From Methanoculleus sp. (GTDB lineage: Archaea; Halobacteriota; Methanomicrobia; Methanomicrobiales; Methanoculleaceae): DNA of 64,000 bases. The stretch spans positions 1-64,000 of the forward strand of contig JAHDQM010000043.1 in the NCBI GenBank assembly GCA_018433835.1. The letters are read 5' to 3'. Position 1 is the first letter of the stretch. Each line of letters begins with the position of its first letter. The translations under genes were made by a program, and so were the position numbers. Under the pieces are notes generated by a model. It made no database searches and had not been told where the DNA came from. It saw only the letters and a list, made by a program, of their open reading frames with translations. Below, in pieces: positions 26,683-34,884 of this stretch.

Positions 26683-27534
26683 ATGGAAGTGCACTCGATT
26701 GACTGGAACGCCGTATGGAGAGAACAGAGACGGCGGCACCGCGAAGCGAACCGAAACTCAACAGATGCAAGTTTCTGGGACGCGAAAGACGCGGCACGCA
26801 GGTTTTACAGGATGGCGCAGGAGAACAGCGGGGAGCGGATCGAAAAGACACTCCGGGGCCTGCTCTTAACCCCCTCGTCGCGCGTGCTCGACGTCGGAGC
26901 GGGGCCGGGAGCCCTTGCCATTCCCATTGCCCGACGGGCCGGCCACGTTACGGCGGTCGAACCTTCGGAGGGGATGCGGTCGGTGCTCGAGGAGAACATT
27001 GACGCGGAGCAGATCGGCAACATCGACGTGGTGCCGAAACGGTGGGAGGACGTCAGCGTGGCGGACGATCTCAGCCCGCCGTACGATATCGTCTTTGCGT
27101 CGTACTCCCTCGACGTCCCCGATATCGAAGAGGCCGTCAGGAAGCTGGAGGAGGCGTCCTCCCGGTACGTATTCATCTACTGGTTTGCCGGGGAGACGTC
27201 GTGGGACGCGATGTCGCGGGAACTCTGGCCTATCCTCCACGGCTCGCCGTTCACTGCCTCCCCGAAATGCGACATTCTCTACAACGTGCTGTACTCGATG
27301 GGCATCTACCCGAATATCAGGACATTCCCCCTCCGGCACATCAACCGGTTTGCAGACCTCGAAGAGGCGGCCGATCACTTCGCGCCGAGGTGCTTCGCCG
27401 GGACGGAGGAGCAGAAAGAGGTGCTCAGGCAGTACCTGAACGGGTACGCGAGAACCGATGGGGATACCGTCATCGTGCCCGGGCATTCGACCCGGGTGAA
27501 GATCTGGTGGGAGAAGGCGGATCCGCCCTCGTAG
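26683..27534 (+). CDS. class I SAM-dependent methyltransferase
   Basis: A 283-residue methyltransferase with SAM-binding motif VLDVGAGPGALAIPIAR, acidic motif TAVEPSEGM, and post-II motif YDIVFASYSLDVPDIEEA. The N-terminus HSIDWNAVWREQRRRH is a common beginning in methanogen relatives, so ATG 26683 is chosen over in-frame ATGs at 26611 and 26632. The C-terminal half (WWEKADPPS at the end) is the substrate part and gives no clue to the acceptor. Two aromatic-rich segments (YIYWFAGETSWD, NVLYSMGIYPN) suggest a hydrophobic substrate. Confidence 0.82.
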   Translation: MEVHSIDWNAVWREQRRRHREANRNSTDASFWDAKDAARRFYRMAQENSGERIEKTLRGLLLTPSSRVLDVGAGPGALAIPIARRAGHVTAVEPSEGMRSVLEENIDAEQIGNIDVVPKRWEDVSVADDLSPPYDIVFASYSLDVPDIEEAVRKLEEASSRYVFIYWFAGETSWDAMSRELWPILHGSPFTASPKCDILYNVLYSMGIYPNIRTFPLRHINRFADLEEAADHFAPRCFAGTEEQKEVLRQYLNGYARTDGDTVIVPGHSTRVKIWWEKADPPS

Positions 27535-27579
27535 CCCGGCCGGAAAAACCTATATCCCCGGGGCAGGAAAGAGTTTTTT

Positions 27580-27714
27580 ATGCCGACCTGCAGCGACTGC
27601 GCCCTCTATACGAAGAAGACCGAGACCGACGGGGAATGCAGCATCAACGGCCCCGTTCCCGCCGACCGGGATGCCGGGCGGTGTCCTTCCCGGACGTTTC
27701 GGCCACGCGGATGA
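27580..27714 (+). CDS. small four-Cys protein, 44 residues
   Basis: ATG 27580 opens a 44-codon frame encoding MPTCSDCALYTKKTETDGEC, then SINGPVPADRDAGRCPSRTF and a short basic end. The CxxC-x12-C-x14-C spacing fits a single zinc or Fe-S site, and the pattern GECxxNGPxPADRDAGRCPxxxF resembles small Cys-rich proteins common in methanogens. It is too short for routine ORF calling. A TATA-like CCTATATCC lies 30 nt before the ATG. It ends with TGA followed by TAA one base on. Confidence 0.6.
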   Translation: MPTCSDCALYTKKTETDGECSINGPVPADRDAGRCPSRTFRPRG

Positions 27715-28281
27715 TAATGTCGAAGTCGTCCCAAAAGTACCTCGTGGTTGAAGATCCACATAATTTAGAACGCTCTTACGTATGATCTAGGAGAATTAAG
27801 CAATATCCTGCGCCAGATTCTTGACCCGGCTTCCCACCAGGTATCGCCACGCGGGGGAGGGACCGGGGAGGTGCGACCGGAGGGAGCTTGAGAAACTCGA
27901 AGAGTTTCGAGCGGGTGTCCCCCTCCCGGCAGAGGCATTTTTGGATGACCTCGTCGTAAAGTTCGAAGGGTCTGCCCGATCGAGCGGCATGCCTGTATCC
28001 ACCGGGGGCGGATGCCATTCGTTGCGGCCTGAACGCCCTGCGTCACATCTACGCTTGAGGAGCGGTTGCCGTGCAGAAGAGGGCCGGGGCTCCGGCGATG
28101 CAGTTCCAGGTAGATGGAGTGGTCCGACCCCGGCGGTGTGAAGGCCATGATAAACAAATAAGATTAAGTATGAGGTCTTTTAACAATTTTAATACTTGAA
28201 AGGAATGTCGCAGGTGGACGCTTCTGTCCATTTCGCCCGATTGACTCCCCTTTCCGGTATCTCAGATATGGTGATTCGAGA
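27715..28281. other. intergenic stretch, possible gene remnant
   Basis: No intact gene is supported in 567 nt. On the minus strand between about 28020 and 27790 two frames show protein-like pieces (RPFELYDEVIQKCLCREGDT with KLFEFLKLP, then WRYLVGSRVKNLAQDIA in another frame). This may be a decayed gene of unknown type or chance. The last 130 nt are AT-rich and should carry the promoter of the P-type ATPase. Confidence 0.35.
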
Positions 28282-30207
28282 ATGGATTTGACGCACGATT
28301 CTTTTCAGCCATCGATCGCCACTCCCCGATCTCTTCTCCGGGACTACAAAGAATTCCTGCTTGCTCCCGGCACGATCGTCACATTTGCCAGCGGCGTTCT
28401 CCTGGTGATTGCCGTCCTGTACCAGGTTTCCGGTCTCTTCTCCGATCCTGTTTCTGAAGTCCATGCCGATTGGATATATCTTGCAGCCGCTCTGGTGGGA
28501 TCTTCGTTCATCTGGTACAGTGCCGTCCAGGGGATCCGCGAACGCGATTTCACCGCCGACATCCCGGTCTCCATTGCTACGGCCGCAGCAATCGCGATCG
28601 GGCAATACTCCGCCGCTGCCGTTGTCGCCGTGCTCCTCCTCCTTGGCGGGATGCTCGAAGAGCTCGTCGCCGCCCGCGCCGACCGGGCGCTCGACGCGCT
28701 TGCCCGGCTGCTGCCCGACCGGGTAACCGTCCGGCGCAACGGGAAAGACCTTTCCCTTCCCCCCGACGAGCTGGTTGTCGGTGATCTTCTCATCGTGCGT
28801 TCCGGGGAGCGGATCGCTGTCGACGGAGAGATCCAGTTCGGGACGGCTGCCATCAACCAGTCGGCGATAACCGGGGAGAGCGTGCCGGTGGAAAAGCAGA
28901 AAGGAGACACCGTCTTCGCCGGCACACTCAACGAGATCGGAGCGATCGAGGTCCGTGCAACCCGGGTCGGGACCGAGACCACGCTCGGCCAGATCCGCAG
29001 GCTCGTTGCGGACGCCCAGGAGGAGAAAGCGCCCGTCGAGCGGGTGCTCGACCGCTACGCAAAGTTGTATACGCCGGCCGCCATTATCCTGGGGCTGCTC
29101 CTCTGGTGGTGGAACGGAAACGTCCTGCAGGCGATCACAATGCTCATCGTCTTCTGCCCGTGCGTAATCGTCCTCGCGACACCGACGGCACTCGTCGCCT
29201 CAATAGGGAATGCCGCGCTCAGGGGCAGTCTCGTGAAGAAGGGGGCAGCCGTGGAAACGCTGGCTCATGTCGATACCGTGATCTTCGACAAGACCGGGAC
29301 GCTTACGCTTGGGGAACTGCGGCTCGTCGACGCGGTTCCCTTCAATGACGTACTCGAAACCAGCCTGATAGGGTACGCCGCATCCGCCGAGATGTTCAGC
29401 GAGCATCCGATAGGCAGGGCGATCGTGCGGGCTGCCGCCGGGCAGGAGATCGCGGTCCAGGATCCCGAATCCTGCGAACTATTGACAGGCCTTGGCGTGA
29501 GGGCCAAAACCGACGGGCGCACGATCCTGCTCGGGCGCCCGAGGCTCTTCTCTGAGATGGGGATCGCCCTTCCCGAGATCGCTCTCCGGGAAGCTGATGC
29601 CAGAACCCGCGAGGGAAAGAGTGTCATCGTCGTGATGATCGACCATGCGGTAAGCGGTCTCCTGGTCTTTGAGGACACGCTTCGGGAGCATGCACGGGAG
29701 ACCGTTGCCGCCCTCAACCAGGCGGGCATCAGGACGGTCATCGTAACGGGCGACAACCGGGAGACAGCCGCCAGGATAGCAGAAGTAACCGGGATATCCG
29801 AGACCCATGCCGAGATGATGCCGGAGGAGAAGGTCGGGATTGTGAAGCGGTTTCAGGACGCAGGGCACCGGGTGGCATTTGTCGGCGACGGGGTGAACGA
29901 CGGCCCGGCGCTTGCGACCGCTGATGCTGGAGTGGCGATGGGCCATGCCGGCACGGACGTTGCCATCGAGACCGCGGATGTGGTGCTCTTATCCGACGAG
30001 CTCCTCAAACTCCCGTATCTCATCGGCACATCGCAAAAAACCCTCCGGACCATCCGGCAGAACCTCATCTTTGCCGTTGGAGTCCTTCTCCTTGCCGTGT
30101 GCCTTACCGTCTTCAACATCCTGACACCGGTGACCGGGGCGCTCCTGCACGAACTCTCTTCGATCCCGGTGATTGCCAACTCGGCACGGTTGATCGGGTT
30201 GAAGTGA
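28282..30207 (+). CDS. P1B-type heavy-metal ATPase without N-terminal metal-binding domain
   Basis: A 641-residue cation pump. TGES in the actuator domain, the transmembrane CPC motif at residues 292-294 (VFCPCVIVLATPTAL), phosphorylation Asp336 in FDKTGTLT, SEHPIG in the nucleotide domain and GDGVNDGPAL are all intact. There is no N-terminal HMA or His-rich domain. The last helix reads LLHELSSIPVIANSARL, combining the HE seen in zinc-type pumps with SSxxVxxNSxRL seen in copper-type pumps, so metal choice cannot be set from sequence. The neighbourhood (metal ABC transporter, FmdE, CooC) fits metal homeostasis. Confidence 0.9.
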   Translation: MDLTHDSFQPSIATPRSLLRDYKEFLLAPGTIVTFASGVLLVIAVLYQVSGLFSDPVSEVHADWIYLAAALVGSSFIWYSAVQGIRERDFTADIPVSIATAAAIAIGQYSAAAVVAVLLLLGGMLEELVAARADRALDALARLLPDRVTVRRNGKDLSLPPDELVVGDLLIVRSGERIAVDGEIQFGTAAINQSAITGESVPVEKQKGDTVFAGTLNEIGAIEVRATRVGTETTLGQIRRLVADAQEEKAPVERVLDRYAKLYTPAAIILGLLLWWWNGNVLQAITMLIVFCPCVIVLATPTALVASIGNAALRGSLVKKGAAVETLAHVDTVIFDKTGTLTLGELRLVDAVPFNDVLETSLIGYAASAEMFSEHPIGRAIVRAAAGQEIAVQDPESCELLTGLGVRAKTDGRTILLGRPRLFSEMGIALPEIALREADARTREGKSVIVVMIDHAVSGLLVFEDTLREHARETVAALNQAGIRTVIVTGDNRETAARIAEVTGISETHAEMMPEEKVGIVKRFQDAGHRVAFVGDGVNDGPALATADAGVAMGHAGTDVAIETADVVLLSDELLKLPYLIGTSQKTLRTIRQNLIFAVGVLLLAVCLTVFNILTPVTGALLHELSSIPVIANSARLIGLK

Positions 30208-30320
30208 AGGGGCGCTCATTTTTCAGGTTGCTCCCGGGTATCGGGAGAACTCGAAACACGCCGGGGAATTCCCCGGAAAAATTGCTGGAATGAAGCGGCC
30301 GGACTCCCGGCCCTATCCAA

Positions 30321-30725
30321 TCACTTCGGGCAGTCTATCTCCTCCGAGTAGGGTTTGATATCGAGGACCGGCGTCCCGTCGAGAGCTTCCAGTCCCCTGA
30401 CCCGGATTCTCCCGCCCGTGATATCGATGACATCGACGAGCGACAGGCTGATCGGGTTCGGCCGGTTGGGTGAGCGGGTTGCAAACACGCCATGCTCCAC
30501 CGGGTTGTGCGGCGGCGTCGCACGGAGTGCGGTCCGGTCGGACCGGTCAAACCAGCAGAGCACGAAGAGATGCTTCTTCTCCTCGACCCTGAAAAGGCCG
30601 GGGAGGTATCGTTCGTCGATGACGATCTCCGTTTCGGTGTCGGTCAGCCTGCCCTGCCGCGGGGCATCCCTTTTTCTCTTATACGGCGAAGAGACATACC
30701 CAATGGGATTCAGGTCGACGTTCAT
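30321..30725 (-). CDS. trmO: TrmO/TsaA-type tRNA methyltransferase
   Basis: A 134-residue single-domain protein of the TrmO (TsaA/VirR/YaeB) family, which methylates t6A37 in tRNA-Thr using SAM. Conserved landmarks: IGYVSSPYKRKRDAPRQG at the start, LFVLCWFDRSDR, the family signature GVFATRSPNRPNPISLSL, and LEALDGTPVLDIKPY near the end. Bacterial TrmO has an extra C-terminal domain that is missing here, as in many archaeal members. It follows the metal-transport operon by 140 nt on the same strand; a functional link is not evident. Confidence 0.88.
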   Translation of the reverse strand: MNVDLNPIGYVSSPYKRKRDAPRQGRLTDTETEIVIDERYLPGLFRVEEKKHLFVLCWFDRSDRTALRATPPHNPVEHGVFATRSPNRPNPISLSLVDVIDITGGRIRVRGLEALDGTPVLDIKPYSEEIDCPK

Positions 30726-30865
30726 GGTTCCCCCCTTCCGGCAGCGATGCCCGGGCGGGTGCGCCCGCGGCCCTGAAAACCCGGCAGCAGTAGATCGGTT
30801 TTCGTGATCTCATTCAGTTGTTCCATGTTTTTTCCTCCAGAATCAAAAAATGGTGAAAGCGATTC

Positions 30866-31849
30866 CTACCGCCTGCGGGTGAGCAGCAAGAGGGAGCCGG
30901 CTCCAAGGATTGCTGCAACGGCCAGCGCTCCGGGGAGTGGTGCGCTGGTTTGAGCCGGTGCGGTCTCCTCCGCTGCCGATGCGATCTCGACCGGGGTGAC
31001 CAGGCCCTTGTTGTAGCGGATGACATCGGGGAGCGAGTCGACGCCCGGGAGCGACCTGGGGAAGTTGGTGAATATGACCCGCTCTACAGGCACCCCGTTG
31101 TCGTGAAGCGCCTCCTCAAGGCCTTTTGCCAGCTCCCCCGACTGCATGTTCTCGATGACGTACTCCACGTGCCGGTATTTTTCGGGATGGTTGCGGATAT
31201 CGTCAACGACGACCCGCGGGGTGAATTTTCCACCCTGATAGAAGTCCGGTGCATAGATGGATACCAGGTCCAGCCCGAGCCAGCCGACCGCTGCGTCCTG
31301 CTGCCACACCATCACCACGGCATCCTGCCCGGGAATCACCTTTTGCTCCTCTGAGGAGAGATCTGCGGCATCGATCTCTGCAAGGTAATCGTCCAGCCGT
31401 GCTTCGTAGTACGTCCGGTTTGCCGGGTCTGCAGCGATCAGCCATCCCGCCACCTCGCCGGAGAGGTTTTTTGCCCCCGACGGCGTGTTCCAGATCATTG
31501 AAGGATTCTCCAGGGTCACCCACTCCACTGAGCCGTAGTCGTTGGCAGTCATGAAATCGGCGACATACGGCATTACGTAGGACTGATCGACCGACCCGTT
31601 GTGGGCAACAAAGAGGTCGGCATCACGGATGAAGTCCTTCTCCAGCTGGATACGGTTCGGGATGATGTCCGCCTGCATGTGGGGGCAGATGGTCGGGTCG
31701 GCGATGTAGATGGCTTCGACCTTCTCTCCGCCGATATACTGGATGGGGTCCCAGAGAACGGTGGTCGTGGAGACCACCGTAAGGGCATTCACCCCAGGTG
31801 CTACGAAAAGTAGGGCAAGTAGGAAAGAAAAGATACGAATTCGATTCAT
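30866..31849 (-). CDS. TroA-like metal ABC transporter binding protein with C-terminal sorting signal
   Basis: A 327-residue extracytoplasmic metal-binding protein of the cluster A-I (Zn/Mn/Fe) type. A signal peptide (IFSFLLALLFVAPGVNA) precedes two lobes: LTVVSTTTVLWDPIQYIGG, then ICPHMQADIIPNRIQ with probable ligands, VAHNGSVDQSYV and later YVIENMQSGELAKGLEEAL. After a Thr/Ala/Pro linker, the end reads PLPGALAVAAILGAGSLLLLTRRR-like, a hydrophobic helix plus Arg tail resembling PGF-CTERM archaeosortase signals. It is the last gene of the operon fmdE-family, ABC ATPase, permease, binding protein. Which metal it binds is open. Confidence 0.82.
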   Translation of the reverse strand: MNRIRIFSFLLALLFVAPGVNALTVVSTTTVLWDPIQYIGGEKVEAIYIADPTICPHMQADIIPNRIQLEKDFIRDADLFVAHNGSVDQSYVMPYVADFMTANDYGSVEWVTLENPSMIWNTPSGAKNLSGEVAGWLIAADPANRTYYEARLDDYLAEIDAADLSSEEQKVIPGQDAVVMVWQQDAAVGWLGLDLVSIYAPDFYQGGKFTPRVVVDDIRNHPEKYRHVEYVIENMQSGELAKGLEEALHDNGVPVERVIFTNFPRSLPGVDSLPDVIRYNKGLVTPVEIASAAEETAPAQTSAPLPGALAVAAILGAGSLLLLTRRR

Positions 31850-31874
31850 GTTGAGAATAGTTATGATTAAAGTA

Positions 31875-32705
31875 TTAAATTTTGCGAAACGTGACGCGCC
31901 GCCGGGGTGAGAGGAGAACCGCGGCGATGAAGACGACGGAGAAGAGAACGGCAGTCAGGGGGGCAACAGGTAGGGAATATTCCAGGCCGACAAGGGCGCC
32001 GGATATGCTGATCACGGCGGCCACAGTCGGGGCGACTACGAACATCGCGGAAAGCCGGTTGCAGAACTGGAGAGCGATTGCCGCCGGGGCGACCAGCCAG
32101 ACGTAGAGGAGGAGACCCCCGATGATGGGGAGGCAGAGGGCGACGGTGAGCGCAATGACAAAGAGCATCGCGTAGTAAACCGGTTTCACCCGGATCCCGA
32201 CCGACTCCGCGATCCTCCGATCAAAGATGATCGCGGTGATCTCCTTGTAGAGGACGACGATGAAGGCGATCGCCACGATGCAGATGGCTGCAAGGAGGTA
32301 TACTTCTTCGCGGTAGAGGGAGATGACGTCCCCGAAGAGGAGGCCCATGGCGGAGAAACCCTGCCCGAGTGTCTGCATGTAGGCGATGAAGAAGATGGCC
32401 ACGGCCATGCAGATTCCAAACAGCAGCCCGAGCGACGTATCGGGAGAGAGCCGGGCCTTATCCGAGAGAGGGCCGATGAGGAAGGCGACGCTGACGCCGG
32501 CCACGATGGAACAGACGGTTGGATTGATGGAGAGGAACATCCCCACCGCCGCACCGGCGAAGGCGGCATGGGCCATGGTAAACCCGATGGAGGAGATCTG
32601 CACCTGGGTGATGATCACGCTGAGGACGGCGCAGGCGACGGAGGCGAAGAGCATGGCCTCCACGGCATGGCAGACGATGTTGTTCTGAATGATGAACTCA
32701 AGCAT
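31875..32705 (-). CDS. metal ABC transporter permease (ZnuB/MntB type)
   Basis: A 276-residue membrane permease of the ABC-3 family with about eight transmembrane segments. ISSIGFTMAHAAFAGAAVG near residue 40 and TAIIFDRRIAESVGIRV (the coupling-loop region) are typical, as is IGGLLLYVWLVAPAAIA. It pairs with the ATPase encoded just upstream (8-nt overlap) and the binding protein just downstream. The start MLEFIIQNNIVCHAVEAM at ATG 32705 is preferred over an ATG seven codons upstream because it places the first helix properly. Likely imports Zn, Mn or a similar divalent metal. Confidence 0.88.
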   Translation of the reverse strand: MLEFIIQNNIVCHAVEAMLFASVACAVLSVIITQVQISSIGFTMAHAAFAGAAVGMFLSINPTVCSIVAGVSVAFLIGPLSDKARLSPDTSLGLLFGICMAVAIFFIAYMQTLGQGFSAMGLLFGDVISLYREEVYLLAAICIVAIAFIVVLYKEITAIIFDRRIAESVGIRVKPVYYAMLFVIALTVALCLPIIGGLLLYVWLVAPAAIALQFCNRLSAMFVVAPTVAAVISISGALVGLEYSLPVAPLTAVLFSVVFIAAVLLSPRRRVTFRKI

Positions 32706-33447
32706 GCGAAGCCACCTTTCCGGCACTCCGGACGACCTGCTCCACCTCTTTTGGGGAGCACTCCCGGCTGACCACGATCGTCCCCTCCTGCATCACCACA
32801 ACCCGCACCGGCCCATCGGGCAGGTCGTCGAAGGCATGCGATACGATCAGCACAGTTATCCCGCTCCTGACCAGACGAGCAAGGAGGCGGTTGATCTCCT
32901 CGCGGGCAAACATGTCCAGATTGGAGAAGGGCTCGTCCAGGAGGAGAACTTCAGGATTGCGGGCCAGGTTCTGGGCCATGAGCACCTTCTGCTGCTGCCC
33001 GCCGGAGAGCTGCCCGATGGGGCGGATGGCGAGATCCTCGATGCCAAGCCTTTGCAGGGCTATTCGCACCGCGTCGTAGTCCTGCTTGCCCGGCTTCCTG
33101 AAGAGCCCGATCGTGCCGTAGCGTCCCATCAGGACGACCTCCTCGACCGTGAACGGCGTGAGTGGGTCGAAGGCAAAGTTCTGGAGGAGGTAGCCGACCC
33201 GGCACCGCACCTGCACCCCGTCCCCCCGCACGTCCTGCCCACATACGGTAGCCTTTCCGTGGGTGATGGGGAGCATCCCGTTGATGGTCTCGAGCAGCGT
33301 GGTCTTCCCGGCCCCGTTCGGGCCGCCTATCACCACGAACTCGCCTTTCCCTATTGAGAGGGAAATATCCGTCAGGGTGGGGCGGTCCGCCCCTTCGTAA
33401 GCGGTATACACGTTTTCAAGCCTGATGATTGGGTCCGATGGAGTCAT
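32698..33447 (-). CDS. metal ABC transporter ATP-binding protein (ZnuC type)
   Basis: A 249-residue ABC ATPase. Walker A GGPNGAGKTTLL, Q-loop YLLQNFAFD, signature LSGGQQQKV, Walker B VLLLDEPFSNLD and switch His VSHAFDDL are all present. The Leu-Ser-Gly-Gly-Gln-Gln-Gln form and ~250-residue length fit the zinc/manganese importer family. It lies between an FmdE-like gene (7 nt upstream) and the permease (8-nt overlap), so it should be co-expressed and form the energising subunit of the transporter. Confidence 0.92.
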   Translation of the reverse strand: MTPSDPIIRLENVYTAYEGADRPTLTDISLSIGKGEFVVIGGPNGAGKTTLLETINGMLPITHGKATVCGQDVRGDGVQVRCRVGYLLQNFAFDPLTPFTVEEVVLMGRYGTIGLFRKPGKQDYDAVRIALQRLGIEDLAIRPIGQLSGGQQQKVLMAQNLARNPEVLLLDEPFSNLDMFAREEINRLLARLVRSGITVLIVSHAFDDLPDGPVRVVVMQEGTIVVSRECSPKEVEQVVRSAGKVASHA

Positions 33448-33453
33448 GGCCCT

Positions 33454-33897
33454 TCAGGAGGAGGCGAGGTCGAAGAGTTCATCGTCACGCCTGGAGTACA
33501 TCTCCTCGGCCACGGCCTCGATTGCGGCCTCGTAATCCATATCCCTCTTCGGGAGGGGGAACGGGCGCGGAGTGACGGTGATACGTCTTCCATCCGCCTC
33601 AAAAACGCAACTGAGGGTCTCCGAGGGGATGATCTCGATGTTCCGCTTCCCCAGCGTACACCCGCTCCCGAGCTGGACTCCGTCTGCCAGGCAGGACTGG
33701 GGAGGCACCCCGGCGCAGCGAATTTCGGCCTTCATCCGGAACGGATCGTCGCAGAAACTACTCCGCACATACTTCCCGATCCGATACCCAAGGACGATAT
33801 ACGGGCCCAGGTGGCCGTGAAAGGCAGCAAGGTCGGCTATGGAGAAATCATTTTTGATATTATAGTATTTGCAGTGGGGATGGGTCTTTGCAGCCAT
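33454..33897 (-). CDS. FmdE-family protein heading the metal transporter operon
   Basis: A 147-residue protein with the FmdE core: IADLAAFHGHLGPYIVLGYRIG, then CAGVPPQSCLADGVQLGSGCTLGKRNI. FmdE-like proteins were named from the molybdenum formylmethanofuran dehydrogenase operon and are thought to bind metal; the His in FHGH and the Cys at CAG, SC and GC are candidate ligands. The usual C-terminal zinc-ribbon is absent. Being first in an operon with a metal ABC transporter suggests a role in metal delivery or sensing. ATG 33897 lies near the divergent promoter with the methyltransferase gene. Confidence 0.82.
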   Translation of the reverse strand: MAAKTHPHCKYYNIKNDFSIADLAAFHGHLGPYIVLGYRIGKYVRSSFCDDPFRMKAEIRCAGVPPQSCLADGVQLGSGCTLGKRNIEIIPSETLSCVFEADGRRITVTPRPFPLPKRDMDYEAAIEAVAEEMYSRRDDELFDLASS

Positions 33898-33994
33898 GGA
33901 TTATCGTCTGTAGAGATAATATTTAATAATTGTTCATTCAGACTACGTATGAAATAAGCGTAATTATTTCCCACCACATTCAGGAGTTTTACCT

Positions 33995-34717
33995 ATGGAC
34001 AACCCGGAACGAACATACAGGAAGGCTGGTGAAGCACACCAGATCCACGGAGTCATGGAGGCAGAAGAGTACGACCGTCTCATCAGGGCCATCGTCCCCA
34101 GCCAGCCTCTCCTTCTTGCCACCATCATCGACTACCTGCCCCCTCATCCACGGCGGGTTCTTGAACTGGGCTGTGGGACCGGGATCCTCACCGCGATGAT
34201 CCAGGAGGAATACCCCGATACGGAGATAACCGGGATTGACCTTTCCCGGGAGATGCTGAAGGCGGCAGCGGCAAAACCCGATCTCGCCGGGGTCGAGTTT
34301 CTTGCACAGGATCTGCGGGATGCATGGCCGACGGATCGCTACGATGCGATCGTCACCTCCCTCTGTCTTCACCATGTCCCACGGGATGACCGGGTTATGG
34401 TCGCCCGCCGGGCTTTGCAGGTGCTTTCGCCGGGAGGTCGGTTCATCTGCGGGGACATCTTCCGGGCTGAACACGACTGGGAGGAGCAGGTACAAAGGGA
34501 GATCTGGTGCCGGGGTATGAAGCGGGGGGGAGCTTCCGACGACGTTATCCAGGGCATGATTGCACAACGGGATAAGCATAGCCCCGAGTTCACCTCGGTC
34601 TCCTGGTTCCGGGATATGCTGGTGGAGTGGGGGTTCGGCCGTGCGGTTGTGCCGTTCACCTCGGGCTTCGTGGGCCTGGTGGTGGGGTTTGCGGGAGAAT
34701 TTCACAAGGACTTATAA
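33995..34717 (+). CDS. class I SAM-dependent methyltransferase, divergent from the metal operon
   Basis: A 240-residue methyltransferase: SAM-binding VLELGCGTGILTAMI, acidic end of strand two ITGIDLSREML, motif II DAIVTSLCLHHVPRDDR, and LSPGGRFICGD. This pattern matches ubiquinone/arsenite-type small-molecule methyltransferases. The gene diverges from the FmdE gene across a 97-nt AT-rich gap, so both may share a regulator. The acceptor is unknown; metal(loid) methylation is possible given the location but unproven. Confidence 0.85.
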   Translation: MDNPERTYRKAGEAHQIHGVMEAEEYDRLIRAIVPSQPLLLATIIDYLPPHPRRVLELGCGTGILTAMIQEEYPDTEITGIDLSREMLKAAAAKPDLAGVEFLAQDLRDAWPTDRYDAIVTSLCLHHVPRDDRVMVARRALQVLSPGGRFICGDIFRAEHDWEEQVQREIWCRGMKRGGASDDVIQGMIAQRDKHSPEFTSVSWFRDMLVEWGFGRAVVPFTSGFVGLVVGFAGEFHKDL

Positions 34718-34884
34718 GAGAAAATACCGGTTTTCCTGGGAGAGTCTACGATACCGACAAAAAACACGACGGATCGGGTGATTGACACGCTTATGCTGGG
34801 GTATCTGGAAATCGTCCGAACTCTGCACACCTAAACGAACTGTCATGAACACTGAAACATACAAACGAAGGAAGTGAAAAAGGA

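Noticed and set aside
27790-28020. A broken minus-strand gene with protein-like fragments
   Set aside because: Fragments in two frames look protein-like, but no family is recognised and the stretch could be chance; recorded only in the intergenic entry.
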